Made by a program: the position numbers and the translations under genes. A stretch of DNA of 54,102 nt from Actinomadura litoris. GTDB lineage: Bacteria > Actinomycetota > Actinomycetes > Streptosporangiales > Streptosporangiaceae. The stretch is taken from assembly GCF_009733595.1 (NCBI RefSeq), contig NZ_WOFH01000024.1:17539-71640 (forward strand), given 5' to 3'. The notes under the pieces were generated by a model. The model saw only the letters and a program-made list of their open reading frames with translations, was not told the DNA's origin and searched no databases. Below, one piece after another: positions 24,829 through 33,300 of the stretch (position 1 is its first letter; every line of letters begins with the position of its first letter).

Positions 24829-26997
24829 TCATTCCTCGGTGGGCAAAGCGGCGCTTTTGGCCGCATCTGGCCCGTCGGCCAGCAGGACGGCGAACCCGTC
24901 GTCCCCCAGGATCGGCACGCCCAGCTTGACGGCTTTGTCGAACTTCGACCCCGGGTTCTCCCCCGCGACCACGAAGTCCGTTTTCTTCGACACCGATCCG
25001 GACACCTTGCCGCCGAGCCGCTGCACGGCCTCCTTCGCCGAGTCGCGGCTGTACCCCTCCAGCGAACCGGTGATCACGACGGTGACGTCCTTCAGCGGCC
25101 GCGGCCCGCCCGCGCCCTCGTCCTCCATCCGGACCCCGGCGGCCCGCCACTTCTCGACGATCTCGCGGTGCCAGTCGACCTCGAACCACGCCCTGATCGA
25201 GGCCGCGATCGTGGGGCCGATGTCCTCCACGGCCGCCAGCTCCTCCTCGGTCGCGTTCGCGATCGCGTCCATCGACCCGAGCTCGCGGGCGAGGTTGCGG
25301 GACGCGGCGGGCCCCACGTGCCGGATCGACAGCGCCACCAGCACCCGCCACAGCGGCTGCGTCTTGGCCTTCTCCAGCTCCTCGAACAGGATCGAGACCG
25401 TCTTCTTCGGCTCGCCCTCCTTGTTGGCGAAGAACGAGACGACCTTGGGCTCGCCGGTCTCCGGGTCGGTCTTGGGCGTGCCGGTCTTCTGGTCCATCAC
25501 GAGGCTGCGGATCGGCAGGAGCTGCTCGACGCTGAGATGGAACAGGTCGCCCTCGTTCTTGACCGGCGGGTCGCTCGGCTCCAGCGGCTGGGTGAGCGCG
25601 ACCGCCGCGACGTACCCGAGGGCCTCGATGTCGAGGGCGTTCCGGCTGGCCACGAAGAACAGCCGCTCGCGCAGCTGCCCGGGGCAGTACCGCGCGTTCG
25701 GGCACCGGATGTCGGCGTCGCCCTCCTTCTCGTACGCCAGCTCCGTGCCGCACTCGGGGCAGTGCGTCGGCATCTCGAACGCGCGCTCGGTGCCGTCGCG
25801 CAGCGCGGTGACCGGCGCGACGATCTCCGGGATGACGTCGCCCGCCTTGCGCAGCACGACGGTGTCGCCGATCAGCACGCCCTTGCGCGCGACCTCGCCC
25901 GCGTTGTGCAGGGTGGCCCGGTCGACCTTGGACTGGGCGACCACGATCGGCTCCATCACGCCGTAGGGGGTGACGCGCCCCGTCCGGCCGACGCCGACCT
26001 TGATGTCGAGGAGCTTGGTGTTGACCTCCTCCGGCGGGTACTTCCACGCGATCGCCCAGCGCGGCGCGCGGCTGGTCGACCCGAGCCGCCGCTGGAGCGC
26101 GAACTGGTCGACCTTCACGACCACGCCGTCGATCTCGTAGGCGGTGTCGTGCCGGTTCTCGCCGTAGCGCTCGATGTAGGCGCGGACGGCGTCGAGCCCG
26201 CCGACGACCTCGTACCGGTCGCTGACCGGCAGGCCCCAGCCGCGCATCAGCTCGTAGGCGCCGGACTGGCTCTCGGGCTGCTCGCCGCCCCGCCAGGCGC
26301 CGAACCCGTGCACGAGCATCCCGAGCGGGCGGCGCGCGGTGACGCGCGGGTCCTTCTGCCGCAGCGAGCCCGCCGCCGCGTTGCGGGGGTTGGCGAAGGG
26401 GTCCTTGCCGGCCTCGACCTGCGCGGCGTTGACCTGCTCGAACCCCTCGACCGGCAGGAAGACCTCGCCGCGCACCTCAAGGACGTCCGGCCAGCCCCCG
26501 CCCTCCAACCGGGTGGGGATGTCGGCGATCGTGCGGATGTTGTTCGTGACGTCCTCGCCGCGGCGCCCGTCGCCCCGGGTCACCCCGCGCACGAGCCGGC
26601 CCCGCTCGTAGGTCACCGCGATGGCCAGCCCGTCGATCTTCAGCTCGCACAGGTAGCCGGCGACCTCGCCGACCTCCTTGACCACCCGCTCGTCCCAGGA
26701 CAGCAGCGCGTCGGCGTTCATCGCGTTGTCGAGGCTCTGCATCGGCTCCAGATGCGCGGCCTCCGCGAAGTCGGTCTCGATCGGCGCGCCGACCTTCTGC
26801 GTGGGGGAGTCCGGGGTGACCAGCTCCGGGTACCGCTCCTCCAACCCCCCCAGCTCGCGCATCATCCGGTCGTACTCGGCGTCGGTGAGCGTCGGCTGGT
26901 CGAGGACGTAGTAGCGGTAGTTGCCCTCGTCGATCCGCTCGCTCAACTCCAGATGACGCTGCCGTGCCTCGGCGGGCACCCCATCGCTCGTGGTCAT
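24829..26997 (-). CDS. ligA: NAD+-dependent DNA ligase LigA
   Basis: This 722-aa enzyme seals nicks in replication and repair. In order: the Ia domain (YYVLDQPTLTDAEYD, NAD binding), the adenylation domain with the nucleophile Lys in CELKIDGLAI (about residue 123), an OB fold, a four-Cys zinc finger (CPECGTEL ... CPNARYCPGQ, about 415-440), helix-hairpin-helix repeats and a C-terminal BRCT domain (VVITGSLEGYSRDSAKEAV, about 640-720). A charged insertion before the HhH domain (MDQKTGTPKTDPETGEPK) lengthens it relative to E. coli LigA. ATG at 26995-26997 begins MTTSDGVPAEARQRHLEL; longer upstream frames overlap the MetE-like gene. It lies 50 nt after that gene. Confidence 0.97.
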   Translation of the reverse strand: MTTSDGVPAEARQRHLELSERIDEGNYRYYVLDQPTLTDAEYDRMMRELGGLEERYPELVTPDSPTQKVGAPIETDFAEAAHLEPMQSLDNAMNADALLSWDERVVKEVGEVAGYLCELKIDGLAIAVTYERGRLVRGVTRGDGRRGEDVTNNIRTIADIPTRLEGGGWPDVLEVRGEVFLPVEGFEQVNAAQVEAGKDPFANPRNAAAGSLRQKDPRVTARRPLGMLVHGFGAWRGGEQPESQSGAYELMRGWGLPVSDRYEVVGGLDAVRAYIERYGENRHDTAYEIDGVVVKVDQFALQRRLGSTSRAPRWAIAWKYPPEEVNTKLLDIKVGVGRTGRVTPYGVMEPIVVAQSKVDRATLHNAGEVARKGVLIGDTVVLRKAGDVIPEIVAPVTALRDGTERAFEMPTHCPECGTELAYEKEGDADIRCPNARYCPGQLRERLFFVASRNALDIEALGYVAAVALTQPLEPSDPPVKNEGDLFHLSVEQLLPIRSLVMDQKTGTPKTDPETGEPKVVSFFANKEGEPKKTVSILFEELEKAKTQPLWRVLVALSIRHVGPAASRNLARELGSMDAIANATEEELAAVEDIGPTIAASIRAWFEVDWHREIVEKWRAAGVRMEDEGAGGPRPLKDVTVVITGSLEGYSRDSAKEAVQRLGGKVSGSVSKKTDFVVAGENPGSKFDKAVKLGVPILGDDGFAVLLADGPDAAKSAALPTEE

Positions 26998-27047
26998 GCG
27001 CCTATTGTGGCCGCCACCACCGACAATGCGACCCGCCGCGCCCCGGT

Positions 27048-28058
27048 CTAGTCGGCCTCGTGCAGCATCCGGGCGGCCTCGCGGCAGCGCCTGAGCGCCG
27101 CGCGGACGTGGCGCGGCGACGCCCCCGCCATCCCGCACGCGGGCGTGAGCACCACCTGGCGGGCCAGCCGCGCGGGCGGGAAGCCGAGCCGGTTCCACAG
27201 CGCCCGCACCGGCTCCGCCGTCGCCTTCAGCGGCGGCAGCGCGGCGTCGGTCGCGGGCACCGCGCCGAGGAACAGCCCGGTCCCCGCCTCGATCGCCTCG
27301 CCGACCGCGTCGTCGTCCCGCTTGGGCACGAGCGCGAGGTCGACCGCGACCGCCCTGGCGCCCGCGCCGCGCAGCAGCCCGAACGGGACGTTCCGCGCGC
27401 AGCAGTGGACGACCGGGTACGCGGCGTCGTCCGCGCAGGCGGTCTCGATCACGGTGCGCAGCGCGTCCTCGGCGACCGGCGCCTCGATCGCCCGCAGCCG
27501 GGAGAAGCCGCTGGCGGTCGGGACCGTCCCGGCGAGCGCGGCGGGCAGCCCCGGCTCGTCGATCTGCAGGAGGATCCGCGCGTCCGGCAGGCGGCGCCGG
27601 ACGTCGGCCACGTGCGCGGCGGCGCCCTCGGCGAGCGACGCGGTCAGGTCGCGGACGGCGCCCGGGTCCTTCAGCGCGCGGTCGCCGTGCCGCAGCTCGA
27701 TCGTGGCGGCCAGCGTCCACGGCCCGCACACCTGGATCTTGAACGGCCCGTCGTGCCCGGCCGCGACCTCCTCCAGCACGTCCAGGTCGCGGGCGAGGTG
27801 GTCGCGGGAGCGGAGCGTGTCGCGGCCCGGCCGGTCGGAGAACCGCCAGCCCGACGGCTCCAGGTGGACGGGCAGCTCGACGAGCAGTCCCGCCGTCCGC
27901 CCGGTGAGGTCGGCGCCGGGGCCGCGCGCGGGCAGCTCGGGCAGGTGCGGCAGCTCGGGCAGCTCGCCGAGCACGACCCGCAGAGCCTCGGCGGGGTCCT
28001 CGCCCGGGTAGGAGCCGATCCCGGTCGCCGTACCGATCTGCCAGGGATAGTCCGTCAC
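27048..28058 (-). CDS. MetE C-terminal-like methyltransferase domain protein
   Basis: This 336-aa protein corresponds to only the catalytic C-terminal barrel of cobalamin-independent methionine synthase (MetE is about 750 aa). Family features include IGSYPGEDPAEA at the start, FKIQVCGPWTLA, LLQIDEPGLPA, and zinc-ligand motifs VVHCCARN and LTPACGMAG. It lacks the N-terminal half that binds folate in MetE, so its methyl donor is uncertain; archaeal MetE-like core enzymes are the nearest concept. The start is GTG at 28056-28058. It lies between mnmA (24 nt upstream) and ligA, all in one direction, an arrangement I recall from other actinomycetes. Confidence 0.85.
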   Translation of the reverse strand: MTDYPWQIGTATGIGSYPGEDPAEALRVVLGELPELPHLPELPARGPGADLTGRTAGLLVELPVHLEPSGWRFSDRPGRDTLRSRDHLARDLDVLEEVAAGHDGPFKIQVCGPWTLAATIELRHGDRALKDPGAVRDLTASLAEGAAAHVADVRRRLPDARILLQIDEPGLPAALAGTVPTASGFSRLRAIEAPVAEDALRTVIETACADDAAYPVVHCCARNVPFGLLRGAGARAVAVDLALVPKRDDDAVGEAIEAGTGLFLGAVPATDAALPPLKATAEPVRALWNRLGFPPARLARQVVLTPACGMAGASPRHVRAALRRCREAARMLHEAD

Positions 28059-28082
28059 AGGCCGAACCCTATCGGCGTGCGA

Positions 28083-29180
28083 TCACACGGCGGCGCCGGC
28101 GGTCGCGGCGATCGTGGCGGAGGCCAGCACGCGGTCGCCCGCGTACAGGACGGCGGCCTGGCCGCTCGCCACGCCGCGCGCGGGGCGCTCCAGGCGGATG
28201 CGCAGGACGTCGCCGTCGAGCTCGGCGGTGCAGGCGTGCACCTCGCCGTGCGCGCGGAGCTGGACGTGGCAGGAGAAGGGGCCGGTCCCGCGAGGGACCG
28301 GGCCGCCGGGCGCCTCGGCCAGCCACACCGGGCGCTCGCCGGTGATCTCGTGCACATCGAGCGCCTCGCGCGGCCCGACGGTCACGGTGTTGTCCACCGG
28401 GGAGATGTCGAGGACGTAGCGGGGGCGCCCGTCCGGCGCCGGGGTGCCGAGCCGCAGGCCCTTGCGCTGCCCGACCGTGTAGGCGTAGGCGCCGTCGTGG
28501 TCGCCGACCCGGTTGCCCGCGGTGTCGAGGATCGGCCCGGGGGACGCGCCGAGCCGCCCGGCGAGGAAGCCCCGGGTGTCGCCGTCGGCGATGAAGCAGA
28601 TGTCGTGGCTGTCGGGCTTGTCGGCCACCTGGAGGCCGCGCCGCTCGGCCTCCAGCCGGATGTCGGCCTTGGTCGTGTCGCCGAGCGGGAACAGCGCGTG
28701 CGCGAGCTGCTCGGGCGTGCAGACGGCCAGCACGTAGGACTGGTCCTTGCCCTGGTCGACGCCGCGCCGCAGGACGCCGCCCGCGAGCCGGGCGTAGTGG
28801 CCGGTGCAGACGGCGTCGAACCCGAGCGCGAGCGCGCGGTCCAGCAGCGCGGCGAACTTGATCTTCTCGTTGCAGCGCAGGCACGGGTTCGGGGTGCGGC
28901 CGGCCGCGTACTCGCTGACGAAGTCCTCGACGACGTCCCGGTGGAAGCGCTCGGCGAGGTCCCACACGTAGAACGGGATGCCGATCACGTCGGCGGCGCG
29001 GCGCGCGTCGCGGGAGTCCTCCAGCGTGCAGCAGCCGCGCGCGCCCGTCCGGTAGGACTGCGGATTGCTGGACAGCGCCATGTGGACGCCCGTGACGTCG
29101 TGCCCCGCCTCGGCGGCGCGTGCGGCGGCCACGGCGGAGTCGACGCCGCCCGACATGGCGGCGAGTACGCGCAAAGTCAT
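28083..29180 (-). CDS. mnmA: tRNA 2-thiouridylase MnmA
   Basis: This 365-aa ATP-dependent enzyme thiolates U34 of Lys, Glu and Gln tRNAs with sulfur from a cysteine desulfurase. It shows the PP-loop motif MSGGVDSAVAA (about residues 9-19), the catalytic cysteine pair in NPCLRCNEKIKF (about residue 100) and HDICFIADGD (about 190), and the C-terminal beta-barrel. ATG at 29178-29180 precedes the PP-loop at the usual distance. A cysteine desulfurase, the likely sulfur donor, is 2.2 kb away in the same direction. Confidence 0.96.
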   Translation of the reverse strand: MTLRVLAAMSGGVDSAVAAARAAEAGHDVTGVHMALSSNPQSYRTGARGCCTLEDSRDARRAADVIGIPFYVWDLAERFHRDVVEDFVSEYAAGRTPNPCLRCNEKIKFAALLDRALALGFDAVCTGHYARLAGGVLRRGVDQGKDQSYVLAVCTPEQLAHALFPLGDTTKADIRLEAERRGLQVADKPDSHDICFIADGDTRGFLAGRLGASPGPILDTAGNRVGDHDGAYAYTVGQRKGLRLGTPAPDGRPRYVLDISPVDNTVTVGPREALDVHEITGERPVWLAEAPGGPVPRGTGPFSCHVQLRAHGEVHACTAELDGDVLRIRLERPARGVASGQAAVLYAGDRVLASATIAATAGAAV

Positions 29181-29358
29181 AGTGCTTCGAGCCTACGCGC
29201 CGCCGACCCGCCATTGCGACGCGGTATCGCGCGACGTCCGCGTCGAGGATCGAGGCCGCTGCCCGCGGCGGGCGCGCGCGTGCGGCGGCTCGCGTAAGGT
29301 GACGGAGCGGGCTCCGGAGAGGGAGCCCGCTGACGCCACGACAAGGAAGAGACGACAG

Positions 29359-30435
29359 GTGGGAATCTTCCGCCGTCCGCGCGACACGCCCGCCGCCGTA
29401 CCGCCCGCGATCGCCGAGTTCTGGGACTGGTGGGGCCAGGCGCGCCCGACGATCGAGGCGTCGCTGGCGGCCGGGCCCGAGCAGCCCGAGCCCGGTGTGC
29501 CCGGCGAGGGGCTCTCGGCCGACACGATCGAGGAGCTGTCGCGCCGCGTCCGCAAGATCCATTCCGAGTTGCAGTGGGAGATCGGCGGCTCGGACGACCG
29601 CGCGCCGTCGCTGACCGTGACCGGCGGGGGCGACCCCGAGCTGCGCGGCGTGGCCGAGCGCTGGTTCCGCGCCGCGCCGTCCGGCGCGGCGGCGGGCGGC
29701 TGGAGGTTCCACCCCGCGCGGCAGGCCGACCCCGAGATGCTCTCGCAGGACCTCGTCCTCGGCGACCACGAGTTCGACCTGGAGTACGTGCGGCTCGGCA
29801 TGCGCGCCGACACCGACCGGGCCCGCGTCCACATCAGCGCCTACCACCCCGACTTCCTGTTCGTGTCGGAGGAGCAGCAGCTCCAGGTGGCGCTGCACGT
29901 CCTCGACTGGGCCCTCGGCGAGGACGACGTCGCCCGCTGGATCGGCGAGGTCTCGATCGCGATCGAGACCCCGATCGACTCGCTGCCGCCCTCGATGCTG
30001 CCCGCCGTCGTCGAGCAGGTGGCCGAGCCGTTCGGCGAGCCCGCCTGGCTGACCGGCGAGGGCCGGACGCCGCGCGGCCACCCCAAGCGGCTCGGCGCCC
30101 GGTTCCCGCTGCACCGGCAGGACTACCCGCTCTGCGACCTGCATGTGGCGATCACCGTCCCGTACGCCAACAGCAACCCCGACCGGCTCCCGGTGGAGCC
30201 GTCGGCGGGGGCGCTGCGCGCGTTCGAGAAGAAGCTGGCCAAGCTCGGCGACCGGGCGGTGCTGGCCGTGCGCGAGACCGGTGACGGCCTGCGCGTGTTC
30301 CACCTGTACGCCGACCCCGACTCCGGCGTGATCGGCGAGCTGGACCAGCTCGCCGCCGCCTGGACGGAGGGCAAGGCCAAGGTGGCCTCCACAAACGACC
30401 CCGGCTGGCGCGCCTTCGCCCCCTACCAGCCCTGA
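29359..30435 (+). CDS. Conserved hypothetical protein (two similar alpha/beta halves)
   Basis: The 358-aa soluble product starts at GTG 29359-29361 with AAGGAAGAG about 8 nt upstream. The first half (FWDWWGQARPTIEASL ... VRKIHSELQWEIGGSDDRAPSLTVTGGG) and a YVRLGMRADTDRARVHIS beta region suggest an actinobacterial family of unknown function. The last third (about 245-350) alternates charged helices and strands and might be DUF695-like, but this is only a guess. No membrane segment or signal peptide is present. It is divergent from mnmA and convergent with the DUF1206 gene; its stop lies inside a 20-bp tandem repeat. Confidence 0.85.
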   Translation: MGIFRRPRDTPAAVPPAIAEFWDWWGQARPTIEASLAAGPEQPEPGVPGEGLSADTIEELSRRVRKIHSELQWEIGGSDDRAPSLTVTGGGDPELRGVAERWFRAAPSGAAAGGWRFHPARQADPEMLSQDLVLGDHEFDLEYVRLGMRADTDRARVHISAYHPDFLFVSEEQQLQVALHVLDWALGEDDVARWIGEVSIAIETPIDSLPPSMLPAVVEQVAEPFGEPAWLTGEGRTPRGHPKRLGARFPLHRQDYPLCDLHVAITVPYANSNPDRLPVEPSAGALRAFEKKLAKLGDRAVLAVRETGDGLRVFHLYADPDSGVIGELDQLAAAWTEGKAKVASTNDPGWRAFAPYQP

Positions 30436-30490
30436 CGCCCCCTACCAGCCCTAAGCGCGCCCTACCGGCTCCGAGCGCGCCCTAGCCGTG
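30421..30490. repeat. ~20-bp tandem repeat spanning two convergent gene ends
   Basis: Units begin at 30421, 30440, 30460 and 30480, each starting CCCTA and following the pattern CCCTACCAGCCCTAAGCGCG. The array covers the last codons and stop of the plus-strand hypothetical gene, the 46-bp gap and the stop of the DUF1206 gene. The first unit is the natural PYQP-stop coding end, so the others look like duplications of it. Confidence 0.75.
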
Positions 30491-31318
30491 CCTGCGGACG
30501 GCCTCGACCTTGCGCCAGCGCGCCTCGCAGAAGCAGTAGAGGCCGAAGACCAGGACGCCCACGGCGACGGCGACCAGCCCCCAGACCCCGGCGGGGGTCT
30601 CGGCGAACTCGCGGAGCGTGCCGTCCAGGCCCTGGGCCTTGTCCGGCTCGAAGCTGAGCGCGGCGTAGCCGAGGAACACCCCGACCGCGCCGCCGACCAG
30701 GCCGCGCGCCAGGTTCCCGACCACCCCGACCGGCTGGACGACCCGCCGCGCCGCCGGGCCCATGCCGGTCAGCTCCTTCAGGAACGAGCGGCGGACGGCG
30801 CCCGCCACCACGACCGCGCCCCAGACGAGGAAGCCGATCCCGATCGCCAGGATCAGCCAGCGGCCGCCCGGCTCGGCCATCGCCCGCGCGGTGAACGTCT
30901 TGGACTGCTTGTCGCTGGACTGGCCCGAGTTCCCGGCCAGGAACGCGATCGTCGCCGCGAACCCGGCGAGGTAGATGACGGCGCGGGCGGCCGACGAGAG
31001 CCGCTTGGTCGGCTTGTCCCCGTCCGGGACCGGGCGCCCGTACAGCGCCTCGGCGGCCTGCCAGAGGGCGATCGCCACGAACCCGGCCGCCATCAGCCAC
31101 AGGACGACGGGGCCGCCCGGCTTCTCCGCGACGGCCTGGAGCGCGCCCGTGCGGTCCGCCTCCTTGCCGCCGCCGTCGCCGAACGCGACCTGGAGCGCCA
31201 GCCAGCCGATCAGAAGGTAGAGGAGCCCTCGGGCCACGAGCCCGCCCCGGGTCATGTAGTGGAACCCCGGATGGCCCGCGGCCTTCCGTCCGACACGCTC
31301 TACTGTGGTCTCGCCCAT
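30482..31318 (-). CDS. DUF1206 membrane protein
   Basis: The product is 278 aa with six hydrophobic segments in three repeated pairs, the DUF1206 pattern: YMTRGGLVARGLLYLLIGWLAL, SAARAVIYLAGFAATIAFLAG and VVGNLARGLVGGAVGVFLGYA each open one of three internal repeats. The function is unknown. ATG at 31316-31318 is preceded by GAGGAGGG, a strong ribosome site. It follows the cysteine desulfurase by 59 nt in the same direction. Its stop is inside the tandem repeat at 30421-30490. Confidence 0.9.
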   Translation of the reverse strand: MGETTVERVGRKAAGHPGFHYMTRGGLVARGLLYLLIGWLALQVAFGDGGGKEADRTGALQAVAEKPGGPVVLWLMAAGFVAIALWQAAEALYGRPVPDGDKPTKRLSSAARAVIYLAGFAATIAFLAGNSGQSSDKQSKTFTARAMAEPGGRWLILAIGIGFLVWGAVVVAGAVRRSFLKELTGMGPAARRVVQPVGVVGNLARGLVGGAVGVFLGYAALSFEPDKAQGLDGTLREFAETPAGVWGLVAVAVGVLVFGLYCFCEARWRKVEAVRRHG

Positions 31319-31377
31319 CGCCGCCCTCCTCAGGAACGGCAGATCTGTCCCCGCCCACGGAAAGGTAAAACCAGCGT

Positions 31378-32556
31378 CTAGGTCAGACCGGCCCGGCGGG
31401 CGCGCTCGACGACGGGCCCGATGGCCTCGGCGAGGGCCTTGACGTCCGCCTCGGTGGAGGTGTGGCCGAGGGTGAAGCGGAGCGAGCCCCGCGCGCGCTC
31501 CGCGCCGGTGTCCATCGCCATGAGGACGTGGCTGGGCTGCGACACCCCGGCCGAGCACGCGGACCCGGTCGAGCACGCGATGCCCTGCGCGTCCAGGAGC
31601 ATGAGCAGCGCGTCGCCCTCGCAGCCGGGGAAGGAGAAGTGGGCGTTGCCGGGGAGGCGGTCGCCCGGGTCGCCGTTCAGGACCGCGCCGGGGACGGCCG
31701 CGCGGACGGCCTCGACGAGCCGGTCGCGCAGTTCGGCGAGCCGCGCGGCCTCGGCGTCGCGGCGCCGGGCGGCGGTCTGGACGGCGGCGGCGAACCCGGC
31801 GATGGCCGGGGCGTCGAGCGTCCCGGACCGGACGTCGCGCTCCTGCCCGCCGCCGTGCAGCAGCGGCACCGGGTCGAGGAACAGCGGCTCGGCGGGCTTG
31901 GCCAGCAGCAGCGCGCCGACCCCGATCGGGCCGCCGATCTTGTGGCCGGTGATCGCCAGCGACTGGACGCCGCTCGCCGCGAACCCGACCGGCAGCGTCC
32001 CGGCCGCCTGGACGGCGTCGGTGTGGAACGGCACCCCGTGCTCGCGCGCGAGCGCCGCCAACTCGGCGACCGGCTGGACGGTGCCGACCTCGTTGTTCGC
32101 CCACATGACCGTGGCGAGCGCCACGTCCGCGCCGGTGCCGAGCGCCTCGCGCAGCGCCTCGGGGCGGACGCGCCCGAGCCCGTCCACGGGGATCCACTCG
32201 ACCCGCGCGCCCTCGTGGTCGGCGAGCCAGCGCGCCGCGTCCAGCACGGCGTGGTGCTCGACGGCCCCGACCAGCACGCGGGTGCGGGCCGGGTCGGCGC
32301 CGCGGCGCGCCCAGAACACGCCCTTCACGGCGAGGTTGTCGGCCTCGGTGCCGCCCGAGGTGAACACGACCTCGCTCGGCCGCGCGTCGAACGCCTCGGC
32401 GATGATCTCGCGGGACTCCTCCACCACCCGGCGGGCACGGCGGCCGGCCGCGTGCAGCGAGGACGGGTTGCCGAGCTCGCACAGCTCCGCCGTCATCGCC
32501 TCGATGGCCTCCGGCAGCATCGGGGTCGTCGCCGCATGGTCGAGGTAGGTCACCAC
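31378..32556 (-). CDS. Cysteine desulfurase (IscS/NifS type)
   Basis: About 392 aa. This PLP enzyme takes sulfur from cysteine as a persulfide for thio-tRNA and Fe-S cluster assembly. It shows the N-terminal YLDHAATTPM, the PLP lysine in TGHKIGGPIG (about residue 200) and the catalytic Cys loop GIACSTGSACSAG (about 320). The start is one of two adjacent GTG codons (32554-32556 or 32551-32553); longer frames upstream are antisense to the TetR gene. It is likely the sulfur donor for MnmA. It is divergent from the TetR gene, with the TetR-type palindrome between them. Confidence 0.93.
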   Translation of the reverse strand: MVTYLDHAATTPMLPEAIEAMTAELCELGNPSSLHAAGRRARRVVEESREIIAEAFDARPSEVVFTSGGTEADNLAVKGVFWARRGADPARTRVLVGAVEHHAVLDAARWLADHEGARVEWIPVDGLGRVRPEALREALGTGADVALATVMWANNEVGTVQPVAELAALAREHGVPFHTDAVQAAGTLPVGFAASGVQSLAITGHKIGGPIGVGALLLAKPAEPLFLDPVPLLHGGGQERDVRSGTLDAPAIAGFAAAVQTAARRRDAEAARLAELRDRLVEAVRAAVPGAVLNGDPGDRLPGNAHFSFPGCEGDALLMLLDAQGIACSTGSACSAGVSQPSHVLMAMDTGAERARGSLRFTLGHTSTEADVKALAEAIGPVVERARRAGLT

Positions 32557-32606
32557 GACCCCAACAGTAGCCGCGCTCGGGGCCCGCTCCGGCCGCGGCT
32601 CGACAG

Positions 32607-32628
32607 CTGTACCGTCCAGCCGGTACAG
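32607..32628. promoter_or_regulatory. TetR-type operator
   Basis: CTGTACCG (32607-32614) and CGGTACAG (32621-32628) form a perfect 8-bp-arm dyad with a 6-nt spacer, 10 nt upstream of the TetR start codon. Position and symmetry suit autorepression; it could also touch the divergent cysteine desulfurase promoter. Confidence 0.7.
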
Positions 32629-32637
32629 TAGGGCGCC

Positions 32638-33177
32638 ATGACGAGGGAAGCTCTGCTCGACGCCGCCGAATCCGTGCTCTTCGAGCACGGATCGCAGGCG
32701 TTGACGCTCGCCGCGGTCGCCGACCGCGCGGGCGTCAGCAAGGGCGGGCTGCTCTACCACTTCCCCACCAAGGACGCGCTCGTCGCGGCGATGGTCGCGC
32801 GGACCATCGAGGAGTTCGACGCCCTGATCGACTCCTACGACGACGGCTCCCCCGGCTCCTACACCCGCGCCCACGTCGAGGTCACGTTCGAGATCCTCGG
32901 CGGCGAGGCGCGCACCCACCGGCGGTGGTCGGCGATCAGCGCGGCCGCCGCCGACCCCGGGCAGGCCGAGCCGATGAACGAGGCCATGCGCCGCTGGCAC
33001 GGCCGCGATCCCGGCGAGGACCCCGACCCGTGCGCCGCGCAGGTCGTCCGGCTGGCGGTCGAGGGGCTGTGGGAAGTGGTGAGCCACGTTCCCGACCTCT
33101 ATGACGAGGCCCAGCTCGCGGAGCTGAGGACGCACCTGCTGGCCATGCTGGAGCAGCCCGCGCCCGACCGCGCCTGA
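32638..33177 (+). CDS. TetR family transcriptional regulator
   Basis: The 179-aa protein has the helix-turn-helix at about residues 23-45 (LAAVADRAGVSKGGLLYHFPTK), strongly typical of TetR. The C-terminal ligand-binding half is of the AcrR-like type. ATG at 32638 follows the operator. The MFS gene downstream in the same direction is its likely target, together with itself. The ligand is unknown. Confidence 0.95.
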   Translation: MTREALLDAAESVLFEHGSQALTLAAVADRAGVSKGGLLYHFPTKDALVAAMVARTIEEFDALIDSYDDGSPGSYTRAHVEVTFEILGGEARTHRRWSAISAAAADPGQAEPMNEAMRRWHGRDPGEDPDPCAAQVVRLAVEGLWEVVSHVPDLYDEAQLAELRTHLLAMLEQPAPDRA

Positions 33178-33300
33178 CCGTTTCGGCGCCGTCCGGCCCG
33201 TCCGTTTTTGGAGCGCTCCACGGCATCCGCCGGAGCCCGTCACGACCTCTCCATCCCCCGGGGCCCTGCTGCCCCCCACGAGCCCAGAAAGAGGTGAACA

